Shown: positions 8,144 through 17,279, counted from the first letter of the stretch. The stretch: 64,000 bases of DNA from Weissella uvarum (GCF_016908785.1 NZ_JAFBEO010000001.1:62001-126000); one strand, 5' to 3'. Notes: generated by a model not told the origin, from the letters alone. A program made the numbers and translations.

Positions 8144-9444
8144 AACAATTCCTCCTGTTGAATAAGCGGTACGACATGATTAATGAGATAGAATGAACCT
8201 GTGACAATTATTGGATTTTTTGTACCTTGTACTTGGCGCAACGCATCTGTAAGGTCATCGGCAACTGAAAAATCCGTAATACCTTCAGCCTTAAATGTTT
8301 GTGCGAGATCAGTGTAACTTAGAGCCCGTTCTGGCTGAATTGGTTCTGTGAGAATAAAATGTGCATTTAGTTGCCCCAACAATGCGACACAGTCAGCATA
8401 GTCTTTATCTTTCAAAAAGCCAACAATCACATCGTAACGTTGCTGTGTCCCTAAAGTCGCAACTAGCCCGGCAATAGCATTCTCGTTATGCGCGCCATCG
8501 ATATAAATATCGGGGTTTTGATGCACTTGTTGCATCCGCCCCGGCAAACTAACTTGTTTAATTACCTGTAAAATTAACGTATCCGCAATCGGTTGATTTT
8601 GATGTTGCTGATTGTAGATATACAACCAATTCAAGGCATTTTGTAGATTCTCGACTTGGTAAGCTCCTAACAAACCAAAAGGCTGATTAGGGTAAAGCCC
8701 GTCCGCTAACTGGACATCCACATATAGATGACCATCTCGCGTTTTAACTCGTGTAATCCGATAAGGGGTTTTATCAATGAATGCTACCTGTTTTTGCGCT
8801 GCTTCCTGCTTTAAAATATCCGTAACCTGCGTATCTTGATCGGGGTAATTAAACACAATTGAATTTGGATCAATAATTTGTGCCTTATTAGTCGCAATTT
8901 CCGATAAGGTCGACCCCAAAACTTGCATATGGTCCAAGTCAATTTTAGTAAAAATCGTATAATCGCTCATCCCCAAAGCATTAGTAGCATCGAGTGCGCC
9001 ACCTAAGCCACACTCAAAAATGGCAAAATCCACAGCTTGTTCCGCAAAATAGACTGCTGCAATCAAGACAAACGTTTCAAAAATTGTGATATCAGCTTGT
9101 GTCAAATTAAGCGCTTGTAAAGCTTCCAGTAGCTTTTGGTAAACTTCCACAAATTCATTTTCCGACATTGATTTTCCATTAATTGCAATTTGTTCTAAGT
9201 CATCGTACATCGGCGGACTACTAAAATGTCCAACCCGCTTTTGGCTTGCTACTAAAAAGTCTCGTACCAACACGCCTGTTGAACCTTTCCCATTCGTCCC
9301 ACAGATGTGCATCAATGGATAATTAGCCTGGGGCTGTCCCAACTGCTTTAAAATTCGATTTAACAGCGCCACTCGATCAATATCATCAACATACTTCATC
9401 TGTTTTGGGATTTGTTGCATGATTTCTGCGTATGTCATCATCAC
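8140..9444 (-). CDS. folC: folylpolyglutamate / dihydrofolate synthase
   Basis: ATP-dependent Mur-ligase-family enzyme that adds glutamate to dihydropteroate and folates. It has about 434 residues. The P-loop GTNGKGSTG lies near residue 50, followed by FECGLGGALDATNA and a C-terminal domain with YIDGAHNENA. The exact start is uncertain: GGGAG lies seven bases before a GTG at 9444 and ten before an ATG at 9441, and a further GTG at 9450 is too close to it. It sits between folE and folP and overlaps folP, matching its place in the pathway. Confidence 0.92.
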   Translation of the reverse strand: MMMTYAEIMQQIPKQMKYVDDIDRVALLNRILKQLGQPQANYPLMHICGTNGKGSTGVLVRDFLVASQKRVGHFSSPPMYDDLEQIAINGKSMSENEFVEVYQKLLEALQALNLTQADITIFETFVLIAAVYFAEQAVDFAIFECGLGGALDATNALGMSDYTIFTKIDLDHMQVLGSTLSEIATNKAQIIDPNSIVFNYPDQDTQVTDILKQEAAQKQVAFIDKTPYRITRVKTRDGHLYVDVQLADGLYPNQPFGLLGAYQVENLQNALNWLYIYNQQHQNQPIADTLILQVIKQVSLPGRMQQVHQNPDIYIDGAHNENAIAGLVATLGTQQRYDVIVGFLKDKDYADCVALLGQLNAHFILTEPIQPERALSYTDLAQTFKAEGITDFSVADDLTDALRQVQGTKNPIIVTGSFYLINHVVPLIQQEELF

Positions 9445-9488
9445 TTGCACGCTCCCATCTGTTCCGTACCACTAACCAATTGTCATCT

Positions 9489-10049
9489 TTAGCTCTTAAT
9501 CGTCTCCAAAAATTCTTGGCGTAATGCCTTATCTTCAAAAGCACCACGATAAAAGGTCGTTTTGGTCTCACTACCCGGCTTTTTAACGCCACGCATTTCC
9601 ACGCACATGTGCCGTGCTTTAACCAAAACTGCCACGCCAGCAGGATCCAAAATATCCATTAATGTATTCCCAATGGTGCTGGTAACCTCCTCTTGTAAGG
9701 TTGGTTTGTGCGTTGCATAATCGACTAACCGTGGAATCTTACTCAACCCAATTACCCGTCCATTTTGTGGCACATAACCAACAGAAACCGTTCCAAAAAA
9801 AGGCAACAGATGGTGCTCACACATTGAATAAAATGGGATTTCAGTAACTGTCACTAATTCGCCATCATTCGTATGGTCGGTATCGAATATTTTGTAAGCT
9901 TCGAACTCTGGTTGATCCAACGAACTAAAGATTTCTTCATACATCTTTGCGACACGTTGAGGCGTTTCTTGTAACCCAGGCCGATTAGGTTGTTCACCAA
10001 TCGCTTTAAAAATATTGCGAACACTTTCTTCTATTAATTGTTGATCCAT
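9489..10049 (-). CDS. folE: GTP cyclohydrolase I
   Basis: First committed enzyme of folate synthesis, converting GTP to 7,8-dihydroneopterin triphosphate. It has 186 residues from the ATG at 10049. Zinc ligands are visible as Cys77 and His80 in SMCEHHLLP and Cys149 in ARHMCVEMRG. The conserved KIPRLVDYA and FYRGAFE segments are also present. I prefer the ATG at 10049 (AGGAAA nine bases upstream) over a GTG at 10058 that overlaps the folK stop. It lies in the middle of the folate operon. Confidence 0.95.
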   Translation of the reverse strand: MDQQLIEESVRNIFKAIGEQPNRPGLQETPQRVAKMYEEIFSSLDQPEFEAYKIFDTDHTNDGELVTVTEIPFYSMCEHHLLPFFGTVSVGYVPQNGRVIGLSKIPRLVDYATHKPTLQEEVTSTIGNTLMDILDPAGVAVLVKARHMCVEMRGVKKPGSETKTTFYRGAFEDKALRQEFLETIKS

Positions 10050-10054
10050 ACTTA

Positions 10055-10549
10055 TCACTTTCCTATTTCGTCCAGGCGCATAATATATTGGCTGCCATTA
10101 AGTGTATTAATCGCATCACTAACTTGCTGATATTTTGGATGCGTTTTATCCATAATTTCTTGTAATGGAACTAAAACAAATAAACGATTAAACATTTCAC
10201 GATGTGGTACATCCAAAACCGCATTATTAATCACATCATTATTAAAAAGTTCAATATCTAAATCAAGCGTGCGTGGCCCCCAATGAATCGTTCGAACGCG
10301 ATGATATTTCTGTTCATAGCGATGTAATACATCTAATAACGCTTCAGCTGTTAATGACGTTTTAAGCTTTATGACCGCATTCACAAACTGATCTTGGTCA
10401 ACCATACCAACCGGATCTGTCACATAAAAATGCGATACTTGCTCAACATCAAGGTCTGGTTCTTGATTTAAGTCCTCTAAAACAGCTTGTAAAGTTTGTT
10501 TAGAATTCCCCATGTTACTACCTAAGCCAACATATGCAATATTTTCCAT
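10055..10549 (-). CDS. folK: 6-hydroxymethyl-7,8-dihydropterin pyrophosphokinase
   Basis: Transfers pyrophosphate from ATP to 6-hydroxymethyl-dihydropterin, giving the FolP substrate. It has 164 residues. Signatures are AYVGLGSNMGN at the N-terminus and WGPRTLDLDIELF, the HPPK motif with the magnesium-binding aspartates, followed by VPHREMFNRLFVLVPL. It lies directly after folB, before folE, with two-base or overlapping junctions, so expression is coupled. Confidence 0.95.
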   Translation of the reverse strand: MENIAYVGLGSNMGNSKQTLQAVLEDLNQEPDLDVEQVSHFYVTDPVGMVDQDQFVNAVIKLKTSLTAEALLDVLHRYEQKYHRVRTIHWGPRTLDLDIELFNNDVINNAVLDVPHREMFNRLFVLVPLQEIMDKTHPKYQQVSDAINTLNGSQYIMRLDEIGK

Positions 10550-10551
10550 AA

Positions 10552-10914
10552 CTACCCCGCTAATTCAACTTCTGCACTATCTAAAATGCCATCAATCGGC
10601 AAATTCAACTTTTCAATTTGCACTTGAACCAAGTCGATTTGATCTGGAAAATGGGCATGAATTTGTTCAATCATCATCGCTGCCAAAGTTTCCAGCAATT
10701 TAATCTCATGATTATTTTGAATCAAATCAGCAATTAACTGATAAACTTCACCGTAATTAACCGTCTGTTCTAAGTCATCAGCCAAGTAAGCTGAAACATC
10801 CTTTTCCGGTAACGTCAAAACGATCGAAACTAGTATATCTTGTCCTACCACGCGTTCTTGTTCAAAATAGCCAATGTAACTATGGAATCGCATCTTATTT
10901 AACTTAATTTTCAC
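10552..10914 (-). CDS. folB: dihydroneopterin aldolase
   Basis: Cleaves 7,8-dihydroneopterin to 6-hydroxymethyl-dihydropterin and glycolaldehyde. It has about 120 residues, the family length. It begins VKIKLNKMRFHSYIGYFEQE, where the family's Tyr/His-Gly-x-x-E pattern reads YIGYFEQE. Catalytic-type residues Tyr and Lys are seen in TVNYGEVY and VQIEKLNLP. GTG at 10914 is the best start, with GAGGAG seven bases upstream; a GTG at 10920 is too near the RBS. It is the first gene of folB-folK-folE-folC-folP. Confidence 0.9.
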   Translation of the reverse strand: MKIKLNKMRFHSYIGYFEQERVVGQDILVSIVLTLPEKDVSAYLADDLEQTVNYGEVYQLIADLIQNNHEIKLLETLAAMMIEQIHAHFPDQIDLVQVQIEKLNLPIDGILDSAEVELAG

Positions 10915-10933
10915 CAGCACGCTCCTCTAACTT

Positions 10934-10986
10934 TCTATGGTTTCATAGAGTAAATGTTATTCTTTTATGATTTAATTTCTATTATA
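10934..10986 (-). promoter_or_regulatory. folate operon promoter -10 and leader hairpin
   Basis: A TATAAT (minus strand, 10981-10986) precedes folB by about 67 bases. The leader contains a small hairpin CTATG-GTTT-CATAG (10935-10948) just upstream of the RBS. No good -35 box and no tetrahydrofolate riboswitch core were recognised. Confidence 0.5.
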
Positions 10987-11023
10987 GCTTAAAAACCAGC
11001 CCTAAAAGCGATAATTTGTACAC

Positions 11024-11053
11024 AAAAAAAGCTATCCCCCTTTAGGATAGCTT
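11024..11053 (-). terminator. terminator of the small membrane protein gene
   Basis: On the minus strand AAGCTATCC, a seven-base loop and GGATAGCTT are followed by seven T's, just after the stop at 11067. Confidence 0.88.
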
Positions 11054-11066
11054 GGGCAAAATTAAC

Positions 11067-11552
11067 TTAATCTGCTTGCACCGTTTCGAACCATGCAAAA
11101 ATTTTATTCCATAAGGGGCGAACCACAAAAAAGAATAGCGGAAAAATAATCGCTAACTTAAAGCCCCAACCTTGCAAAAAGTTGGTTAGGAGCGGAAATT
11201 CACCCAAATTCTTGAGAACGGTTGTAATTAACGTCATAATCCCAGAATTAATAAAAATCACTAACGCTGGGAAAATAATTAATTGCCGCCAATGTTGGTG
11301 AATACTCTGCAAAAAACGTGCTTCAATGTTTTTTACTAAGGGTACTGTCACAAATTGACGGACAGCAAAAGCACCCGGAATAATCATAACTAATAATTGC
11401 AAGATAATCGCAACATCAACCGCATTTAACCCGTATGCGATGATGGTATTAATTGTCACCATTGTGGTGATCATGGTTAAGAAAATTAAATGACCTTTCA
11501 AATTTAAACTACTTTCTATGTACTGTTCTAAAATCAACAACCCATCCATCAT
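11067..11552 (-). CDS. small four-helix membrane protein, DUF2798-like
   Basis: A 161-residue protein with four predicted membrane helices arranged as two similar halves. Each half starts with a polar-flanked helix (KGHLIFLTMITTMVTINT and RQLIIFPALVIFINSGI) and ends in a helix followed by basic residues (VPLVKNIEARF and VRPLWNKIF). This tandem pattern fits DUF2798-type proteins, whose function is unknown, but I cannot confirm the family without a profile search. The gene is monocistronic with its own terminator. Confidence 0.65.
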   Translation of the reverse strand: MMDGLLILEQYIESSLNLKGHLIFLTMITTMVTINTIIAYGLNAVDVAIILQLLVMIIPGAFAVRQFVTVPLVKNIEARFLQSIHQHWRQLIIFPALVIFINSGIMTLITTVLKNLGEFPLLTNFLQGWGFKLAIIFPLFFFVVRPLWNKIFAWFETVQAD

Positions 11553-11602
11553 ACCGAATTTTTACGCTTTTGACAAATTAGATTCCGATTTCCAAACATT
11601 TT

Positions 11603-11640
11603 AAAAGCATGTCCAAATTATGGACATGCTTTAGTTTTTT
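11603..11640 (-). terminator. pstS terminator
   Basis: The inverted repeat AAAGCATGTCC / GGACATGCTTT with a seven-base loop lies directly after the pstS stop. T/A-rich tails on both sides could allow action in either direction. Confidence 0.8.
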
Positions 11641-12520
11641 ACTTTAATTTAGTGACCTTATTTTGGTCGTCTTTTTGAACCTTCATGTCAGACATTGGGA
11701 TATATCCCAACTTCTTTGTGGTCTTCTTCATCGCATCTGACTTCACAAATTCAACATATTGCTTTGTTGCCTTGTTTGGGTTCTTCTTTGTGTACATGTG
11801 TTCGTACGCCCAAATCTTCCACTTATTGTTGGCTACATTTTCATCACTAGGCTTGACGTTATCCACCTTAATCGTCTTCAACTTATCGGCTGAATGACCT
11901 TGCGTATATGAAAAGGCCAAGTATGAAATTGCACCAGGCGTTTGGCCAACAATCTTTTGAACCGCCCCATTATCATCTTGTTCTTGAGCCGTCTTAGCAG
12001 ACTTACCATTCAAAACATTTTGTTCAAATGTGAAACGTGTCCCTGAACCTTGAGCTCGGTTAATCACAACGATTTTCTCGTCCTTACCGCCAACTTCCTT
12101 CCAGTTAGTAATCTTACCACTAAAGATATCCTTCAATTGCTTTGATGATAAGTTTTTGACCGAAACATCCTTATTCACAACGGGTGCAATCCCAACGGCA
12201 GCAACCTTATTATCTTGCATCTTCTTAGGGTCAACCCCCTTCTTTTGTGATGCAAAAATATCAGAATTTCCAATATCAATTGAACCTTTGCCAACTTGGC
12301 TCAAGCCAGCTCCTGATCCACCACCTTGCACGTTAACTGAGATATCACTGTGCTTTTCACCGAACTTTTCACCGGCTTCTTGGGCCAATGGTTGCATTGC
12401 GGTTGATCCAACAGCCATCACCTTTGTATCCGCATGGGCAATGTTAGCACCACCGATAATTGTTGCAGCTGTTAAAACACTCGCACCTAGCGTTGTCTTA
12501 ATTAATGTACTTTTCATCAT
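11639..12520 (-). CDS. pstS: phosphate-binding protein PstS, secreted form
   Basis: Extracytoplasmic phosphate receptor of an ABC importer. It has 293 residues from the ATG at 12520 (AAAGGAGA seven bases upstream). A signal peptide ends AHAD, a signal peptidase I type site with no lipobox Cys, whereas most Gram-positive PstS are lipoproteins. Phosphate-contact segments are visible: AVGSTAMQP, GGGSGAGLSQVGKGSIDIGNSD and NRAQGSGTRFTFEQ. No pstC, pstA, pstB or phoU is adjacent, so the permease must be elsewhere or the protein acts alone. It has its own leader, promoter and terminator. Confidence 0.9.
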   Translation of the reverse strand: MMKSTLIKTTLGASVLTAATIIGGANIAHADTKVMAVGSTAMQPLAQEAGEKFGEKHSDISVNVQGGGSGAGLSQVGKGSIDIGNSDIFASQKKGVDPKKMQDNKVAAVGIAPVVNKDVSVKNLSSKQLKDIFSGKITNWKEVGGKDEKIVVINRAQGSGTRFTFEQNVLNGKSAKTAQEQDDNGAVQKIVGQTPGAISYLAFSYTQGHSADKLKTIKVDNVKPSDENVANNKWKIWAYEHMYTKKNPNKATKQYVEFVKSDAMKKTTKKLGYIPMSDMKVQKDDQNKVTKLK

Positions 12521-12544
12521 GAAAGTATCTCCTTTAAAATTAAT

Positions 12545-12620
12545 GTTGAAAGGCATCAAGTGATTGTGTAGTAGCATCAATTAGAAGGCTCAATCCCTTT
12601 CAACAAAATCTATTATAGAC
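12545..12620 (-). promoter_or_regulatory. pstS promoter -10 and long leader with inverted repeat
   Basis: A TATAAT (minus strand, near 12612-12617) precedes a leader of about 90 bases. The leader contains a perfect 9-base inverted repeat, GTTGAAAGG (12545-12553) and CCTTTCAAC (12596-12604), separated by 42 bases. The -35 box is unclear, and no PhoP box was recognised. Confidence 0.45.
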
Positions 12621-12691
12621 AATCATTGTATAAGGACTGTAAGTTTCGTGGATTTCATGTAAATAACATGTAACGCTTTTCGTTACCAAAC

Positions 12692-12726
12692 AAAAAAGGC
12701 CGATACAATCACGTATCAAGCCTTTT
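12692..12726 (-). terminator. terminator of the trehalose-type operon
   Basis: On the minus strand AAAAGGC..GATAC, a six-base loop and GTATC.GCC are followed by a run of six T's. It begins a few bases after the pgmB stop at 12730. Confidence 0.88.
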
Positions 12727-12729
12727 CAC

Positions 12730-13383
12730 CTATATTTTTTCTTTTAACGCAGCTAAGGTAACGTCGTGCGTATTTTCAAAAGTAATATCACCCGGCACAC
12801 CGATTCCGACAGCTAATTCACCAGCACTCCGAATTGATTGAATCCCAGCTTGCGCGTCTTCAAAACCGATCACGACCTCAGGTGGCAGATGCAATAATTC
12901 AGCAGCCTTACTAAAGATTGCTGGATCTGGCTTACCCGCCTGAACTTCGGCAGGATCAACAATACCTTCAAAATAACCTAACAAGCCTAAGCGCTCTAAA
13001 ATCATCGGCGCATTTTTTGAAGCTGAAGCAACGCTCATTTTAATTCCAGCAACGCGTAAATCATCAAGGAGCTGGTGCATCCCCGGCAAAACATCATCTG
13101 GGGTCAATTGATTCACCAAGTTTTGATAACGCTGATTTTTAGCTTCTTCTAAAGCGCGCTTTTGCTCATCACTGTAAGTATTTTCTATATTGCCAGCCGC
13201 TAAAATCATCTCTAAGGAGTCCATGCGGCCAACCCCTTTCAAAGCTTCTTGGAGCTGATCAGTCCACTTAACCCCTACTTTCTCAGCTAATTCCCGCCAA
13301 GCTTGGGTGTGAAACTTAGCTGTATCTGCTAAAACACCGTCTAAATCAAAAGCAGCGCCCCGAATTTTTTCAAATTTTTGCAT
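12730..13383 (-). CDS. pgmB: beta-phosphoglucomutase
   Basis: HAD-superfamily mutase that converts beta-glucose 1-phosphate to glucose 6-phosphate. It has 217 residues. The nucleophile and acid aspartates are Asp13 and Asp15 in AFDLDGVLADT. The substrate loop VGRMDSLE, motif II Ser-Ala-Ser-Lys (SVASASKN), KPDPAIF and the Mg-binding FEDAQAGI follow in order. It starts two bases after the stop of the GH65 phosphorylase, which releases beta-glucose 1-phosphate, so the pair forms one catabolic step. GAGGG lies five bases before the ATG. Confidence 0.95.
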   Translation of the reverse strand: MQKFEKIRGAAFDLDGVLADTAKFHTQAWRELAEKVGVKWTDQLQEALKGVGRMDSLEMILAAGNIENTYSDEQKRALEEAKNQRYQNLVNQLTPDDVLPGMHQLLDDLRVAGIKMSVASASKNAPMILERLGLLGYFEGIVDPAEVQAGKPDPAIFSKAAELLHLPPEVVIGFEDAQAGIQSIRSAGELAVGIGVPGDITFENTHDVTLAALKEKI

Positions 13384-13384
13384 A

Positions 13385-15742
13385 TTATCCCTCTAACTGA
13401 ACTTGCAATGGTTGCATCTCATCAACATCATAAACTTTGCTTTGCACCTTAATCTGCAACGGCCCGTCGGTCGTAATCCGCACCTGCTGTTGATTAATAT
13501 ATAAATCAAGCAACTGTCCCTGGTATCGTTGCTTAAAGTGCACTGAGCACCAGTTCTTTGGTAAGTGCGGGTCTACTGCTAAGATATCTTGTGTCAAGCT
13601 CACTCCAGCAAAATGATTTTGAATCACCGACAACGTTTCTCCCATCACACCCGTGTGAATACCTTCCGCCGTGGTTCCACCTTGAATATCATCAACATCG
13701 GAACGCAAGGCTTCCATCAAGAATGTATTTGCTTCATCCAAATTACCCAATGTCACATCAATTCCAGCAAAAACGGGCCGTGAAGTCGTTGATCCATGCA
13801 CCGTTCGTGCTAAATAGTAATCTTTATTCTTTTGCAACCAATCCTCAGCCGGCGCATACCCCAGTTGGGTCAAAAGCTGTTGTACCTGCGTTGCATCAAA
13901 ATTGTAAAGCAACATCAACAAATCAGTTTGCTTAGCCACTTGATAAGCATCTGGCGACTTTCCCTCCGCCTTCAAAAGGCGATCTACTCGATGAATGTCC
14001 CCATATTTCTCACGATATGCTGCTAAATCTAAGCGCTCCAAATCAAAATAACCATCAAATTGTGCAATTACACCGGCGGCATCAATCTCTAAATTCAATT
14101 GTTGCGCCACTTGCTCAGCTTTAGCTAGCAAAGCTTGATTAAACGCATCTGCTGCTGCAATCGCTTGGAACGGCTCAAAGTCTTCGGACAGTTCACCAAT
14201 CCAAGCCAGCATCCAAGCCAACATCACATTAGTATACGCATTATTTTTCACCCCACCAGTTTGAGCATCTGGATAACCCTCGTGGAATTCATCCGGTCCC
14301 ATCACCCCATTTAAATTAAAGCGACCATCTGTGCCTTGCTCAACCTTATTTAGCCAAAATTTTGCCACTTCCAAGGTCATCATTAAGCCACCTTCATTCA
14401 ATAAGGTGGTGTCCCCAGTAATTTTTGTATAAACCCACAAGTTATAAATAACTGCTAAACTTACATGTCGTTGCAAACGTGAATTGTCAGGAATCCAGCT
14501 ATTATCGATCGTATTTAGATGAATAATTTGTGCTTGTTCATCCCCATATAGCCCTGATTGCCAAGGATACATGGCTCCTACTTCATCCTCCTTACTGGCA
14601 TTGGCTTGGGCTGCTGATAAGCGGCGAATCCGGTATTGTAGTAACGCCTTCGCCGTTTCAGGTTCATTGGCAGCATAATATGGTATCAAGAACAATTCGT
14701 CCCAAAAAATGTGTCCCCGATAACCTTCACCGGTTAGTCCACGTGATCCTACTGACACATCTAATTGTGGATTTGCATACTTTTGAGCCAATTGATGCAA
14801 GTGGAAGATATTTAAGCGTACTAATTGTTGCGTGCGCTCATCTGCGGTATCCACTTGAATATCAGCGTCTTCCCAAACTTTTGACCAATATTGTTGGCTA
14901 GCAGCTTTAATTAGTTCAAACTGATTATCTTGCATATGTGCTTGTAATGCTCTTGGCAAATCCAAACCAGTTTCCTGGGAGGTCACAATTGCAAACTGCT
15001 TTTCAAGCTCAAGCGGTACACCAGGTACAAGTGTCGCGGCAAAGGTTTCAGCTAAACCATTTCCCTCAGCCATTACTTGCTTGTCGATATACTGACTTTG
15101 TTGCTTTAATGTTGTTTTAGCACCAATTCCAATCGTTAACGCCGATTGCTTTGTTTTAATCCAAACACTTTGTTCATCGGGATCAATCGATAATACATCA
15201 TATTCATGTGATACAAAATCTCGATAACGTTTCACATTGGCATTAATGGTTGTGGTATCAATCAAACTTATTAATTCAATGGAAGCCTTAAAGTCGGCCG
15301 ACAAATTCAGCTTAAAGCCTGCTTGATGCCAGTCAAAATGATTAATCACTTTCGTTGTGTCAATCCATATATGCCCTGCTTTGATTTGAAAAACATCACG
15401 TTCATGGAGTTGGCCTGAATCAAACGCTAATGTGCTCTCTTGTTCCACTAAATTCGTTTCATCTAAAACCTGTCCATCAACCACAATCCGCAAATACTGT
15501 GGATTAGGTAAATTCACTAAATCTTCATTAATCACATCACGTCCTGCTACCGGTGTAGCTGTTTGATTAAAAATTCCAGCTACGTATAGACCTGGATAAT
15601 GATTATCAGTCTGTTTAGTCCATACAGGAGCCCCACGCCAGCCCATATAACCATTACCAAGTGTCAGTAGCGCTTCGCGTCCATACGCCTTTTCCGTTTG
15701 TGCAATCGTATCATAATGTAATTGCCAATCTGTCGCTTGCAT
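13385..15742 (-). CDS. GH65 disaccharide phosphorylase, probable trehalose 6-phosphate phosphorylase
   Basis: A 785-residue glycoside hydrolase family 65 phosphorylase with an N-terminal beta domain, an (alpha/alpha)6 barrel and a C-terminal jelly-roll. Signatures are GLTGEGYRGHIFWDELF and the catalytic acid Glu485 in GPDEFHEGYPDA, followed by NNAYTN. GH65 includes maltose, trehalose, kojibiose and trehalose 6-phosphate phosphorylases, which sequence motifs alone do not separate here. The setting decides my call. The operon encodes PTS EIIA and EIIBC, which deliver a phosphorylated disaccharide, plus pgmB, as in the lactococcal trehalose route where trehalose 6-phosphate gives glucose 6-phosphate and beta-glucose 1-phosphate. 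Maltose phosphorylase remains the alternative. Confidence 0.8.
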   Translation of the reverse strand: MQATDWQLHYDTIAQTEKAYGREALLTLGNGYMGWRGAPVWTKQTDNHYPGLYVAGIFNQTATPVAGRDVINEDLVNLPNPQYLRIVVDGQVLDETNLVEQESTLAFDSGQLHERDVFQIKAGHIWIDTTKVINHFDWHQAGFKLNLSADFKASIELISLIDTTTINANVKRYRDFVSHEYDVLSIDPDEQSVWIKTKQSALTIGIGAKTTLKQQSQYIDKQVMAEGNGLAETFAATLVPGVPLELEKQFAIVTSQETGLDLPRALQAHMQDNQFELIKAASQQYWSKVWEDADIQVDTADERTQQLVRLNIFHLHQLAQKYANPQLDVSVGSRGLTGEGYRGHIFWDELFLIPYYAANEPETAKALLQYRIRRLSAAQANASKEDEVGAMYPWQSGLYGDEQAQIIHLNTIDNSWIPDNSRLQRHVSLAVIYNLWVYTKITGDTTLLNEGGLMMTLEVAKFWLNKVEQGTDGRFNLNGVMGPDEFHEGYPDAQTGGVKNNAYTNVMLAWMLAWIGELSEDFEPFQAIAAADAFNQALLAKAEQVAQQLNLEIDAAGVIAQFDGYFDLERLDLAAYREKYGDIHRVDRLLKAEGKSPDAYQVAKQTDLLMLLYNFDATQVQQLLTQLGYAPAEDWLQKNKDYYLARTVHGSTTSRPVFAGIDVTLGNLDEANTFLMEALRSDVDDIQGGTTAEGIHTGVMGETLSVIQNHFAGVSLTQDILAVDPHLPKNWCSVHFKQRYQGQLLDLYINQQQVRITTDGPLQIKVQSKVYDVDEMQPLQVQLEG

Positions 15743-15757
15743 GCTGGTCTCCTTTAA

Positions 15758-17254
15758 TTATTCAACTGCATCTTTAAAGACATTCTTTTGTTCAGCTGTC
15801 TTTGCCTTGGCAATGTCCTTATCACTGAAGCCCCAGAAGTAAACACAGATAAATGACACAATCACCGTTACTGCTGATGCAATGACAAAAGCCCAGATGT
15901 TAAAGCCGTTCTTTGGTGAGAAGAATGATGGGAAGCCAATCAATGACCCCGTAAAGCCAAACATATCAATTTTCATTAAGCCGGCTAGCAAACCACCCCC
16001 GGCACCACCAATATTAGCCATCCAGAAAACACGACCATACTTCAAATTAATTCCGTACATCGCTTGTTCAGTCACACCGGCAAAGGCTGACAACGCACCA
16101 GCCAATGAAAGACCCTTAAGCTTTTCATTCTTAGTCTTAGCCCAAACCGCCAAAGCACCAGCACCTTGCGCAACCATTGTGAAACTAATCAAACCGTTCA
16201 AAACAGAGTGCCCAGTTGAAGCAATGTCGTTTGAAATAATTGGAATCACCATCCAATGCAAACCAAAGATAACCAAGCACTGATACAAACCACCAATAAT
16301 CATTCCGGCAATTGCTTCGTTCAATGTAACTAACCAATTAATTCCAGCAGCCAAACCGGCTGATAACAATGAAACGGCTGGTCCCATCACAATCAAGACC
16401 GTTGTTGTCACAATGAATACGGTAAACAATGGGACAAAAATCGAACGTAATGCTAATGGTGTATGCTTTTTCAACCAATTTCCAACTGGACGTGCCATCC
16501 ACGCTGCAAAAATAATTGGGAAGATTGAATAAGAATACTGTGGAATGTGAATAGGTAAACCGAAGAAGTTTGCGTTCAATGGCACGCTAAACAAAGTTGG
16601 CATCCCCTTCGTTGGTTCTTGCCAAATAGCAGCAATTGATGGGTGCACCAAAACCCCAGCAATTGTCGCCACAACCATTGGATCTGACTTCAATTGCTTA
16701 GCAGCACAGAAGCCGACCAAAATTGGTAGGAAATAAAAGGCCGAATCGCCCATCGCGTTAATAATAATGAAAGTCGAAGATTCTGGATCAATCCAATGTA
16801 AGTTTTGGGTAAAGAGAGTCAAGAACCCTTTTAGAATACCCGAAGCGGCCAACAAGCCAATCACCGGAATCATTGATCCAGTAATGGTTCCAATCAAAAG
16901 TTGGAAAGCGTAAACAACCCACCCCCACAAAGTAGTAGGATTTTCTTGCTTTGGTTCATCAACAATTTCTTCATCAGTGGTTCCACCAGCATAAGCTGGT
17001 CCCAATTGCTTAATCACTTCATCGTAAACATCCTCTACAGCTTGCCCAATGACCACTTGATATTGACCAAGTTGACTATTATAAACAGCACCTGCAACAC
17101 CATCCAATGCTTCTAAAGCAGCCTTGTTCGCTTTCTTCTCATCCTTTAAGTAAAAACGTAAACGCGTAATACAATGAATCACTGAATTAATATTTTCTTT
17201 TCCACCAACGCCACTAATAATTGCGCTTGCTAATGCTTGATAATCTTGTCCCAT
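15758..17254 (-). CDS. PTS EIIBC, glucose/sucrose/trehalose superfamily
   Basis: Membrane permease and phosphocarrier of a sugar phosphotransferase system, with 498 residues. The EIIB domain (about 1-90) carries the phosphorylated Cys28 in HCITRLRFYL. The EIIC domain (about 107-490) holds roughly ten membrane helices, including GAVTEQ-type SAFAGVTEQAMYG. Domain order EIIB-EIIC fits trehalose, sucrose and beta-glucoside permeases. Trehalose is favoured by the GH65 phosphorylase, pgmB and the TreR-like regulator beside it. The EIIA is a separate protein encoded just upstream. AGGAG lies seven bases before the ATG. Confidence 0.88.
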   Translation of the reverse strand: MGQDYQALASAIISGVGGKENINSVIHCITRLRFYLKDEKKANKAALEALDGVAGAVYNSQLGQYQVVIGQAVEDVYDEVIKQLGPAYAGGTTDEEIVDEPKQENPTTLWGWVVYAFQLLIGTITGSMIPVIGLLAASGILKGFLTLFTQNLHWIDPESSTFIIINAMGDSAFYFLPILVGFCAAKQLKSDPMVVATIAGVLVHPSIAAIWQEPTKGMPTLFSVPLNANFFGLPIHIPQYSYSIFPIIFAAWMARPVGNWLKKHTPLALRSIFVPLFTVFIVTTTVLIVMGPAVSLLSAGLAAGINWLVTLNEAIAGMIIGGLYQCLVIFGLHWMVIPIISNDIASTGHSVLNGLISFTMVAQGAGALAVWAKTKNEKLKGLSLAGALSAFAGVTEQAMYGINLKYGRVFWMANIGGAGGGLLAGLMKIDMFGFTGSLIGFPSFFSPKNGFNIWAFVIASAVTVIVSFICVYFWGFSDKDIAKAKTAEQKNVFKDAVE

Positions 17255-17279
17255 CTGTTCGCTCCTATTATTTATATCA

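Noticed and set aside
10921-11020. A tetrahydrofolate riboswitch before the folate operon
   Set aside because: The leader is short (about 60 bases) and shows only one small hairpin, which is too little for that riboswitch.
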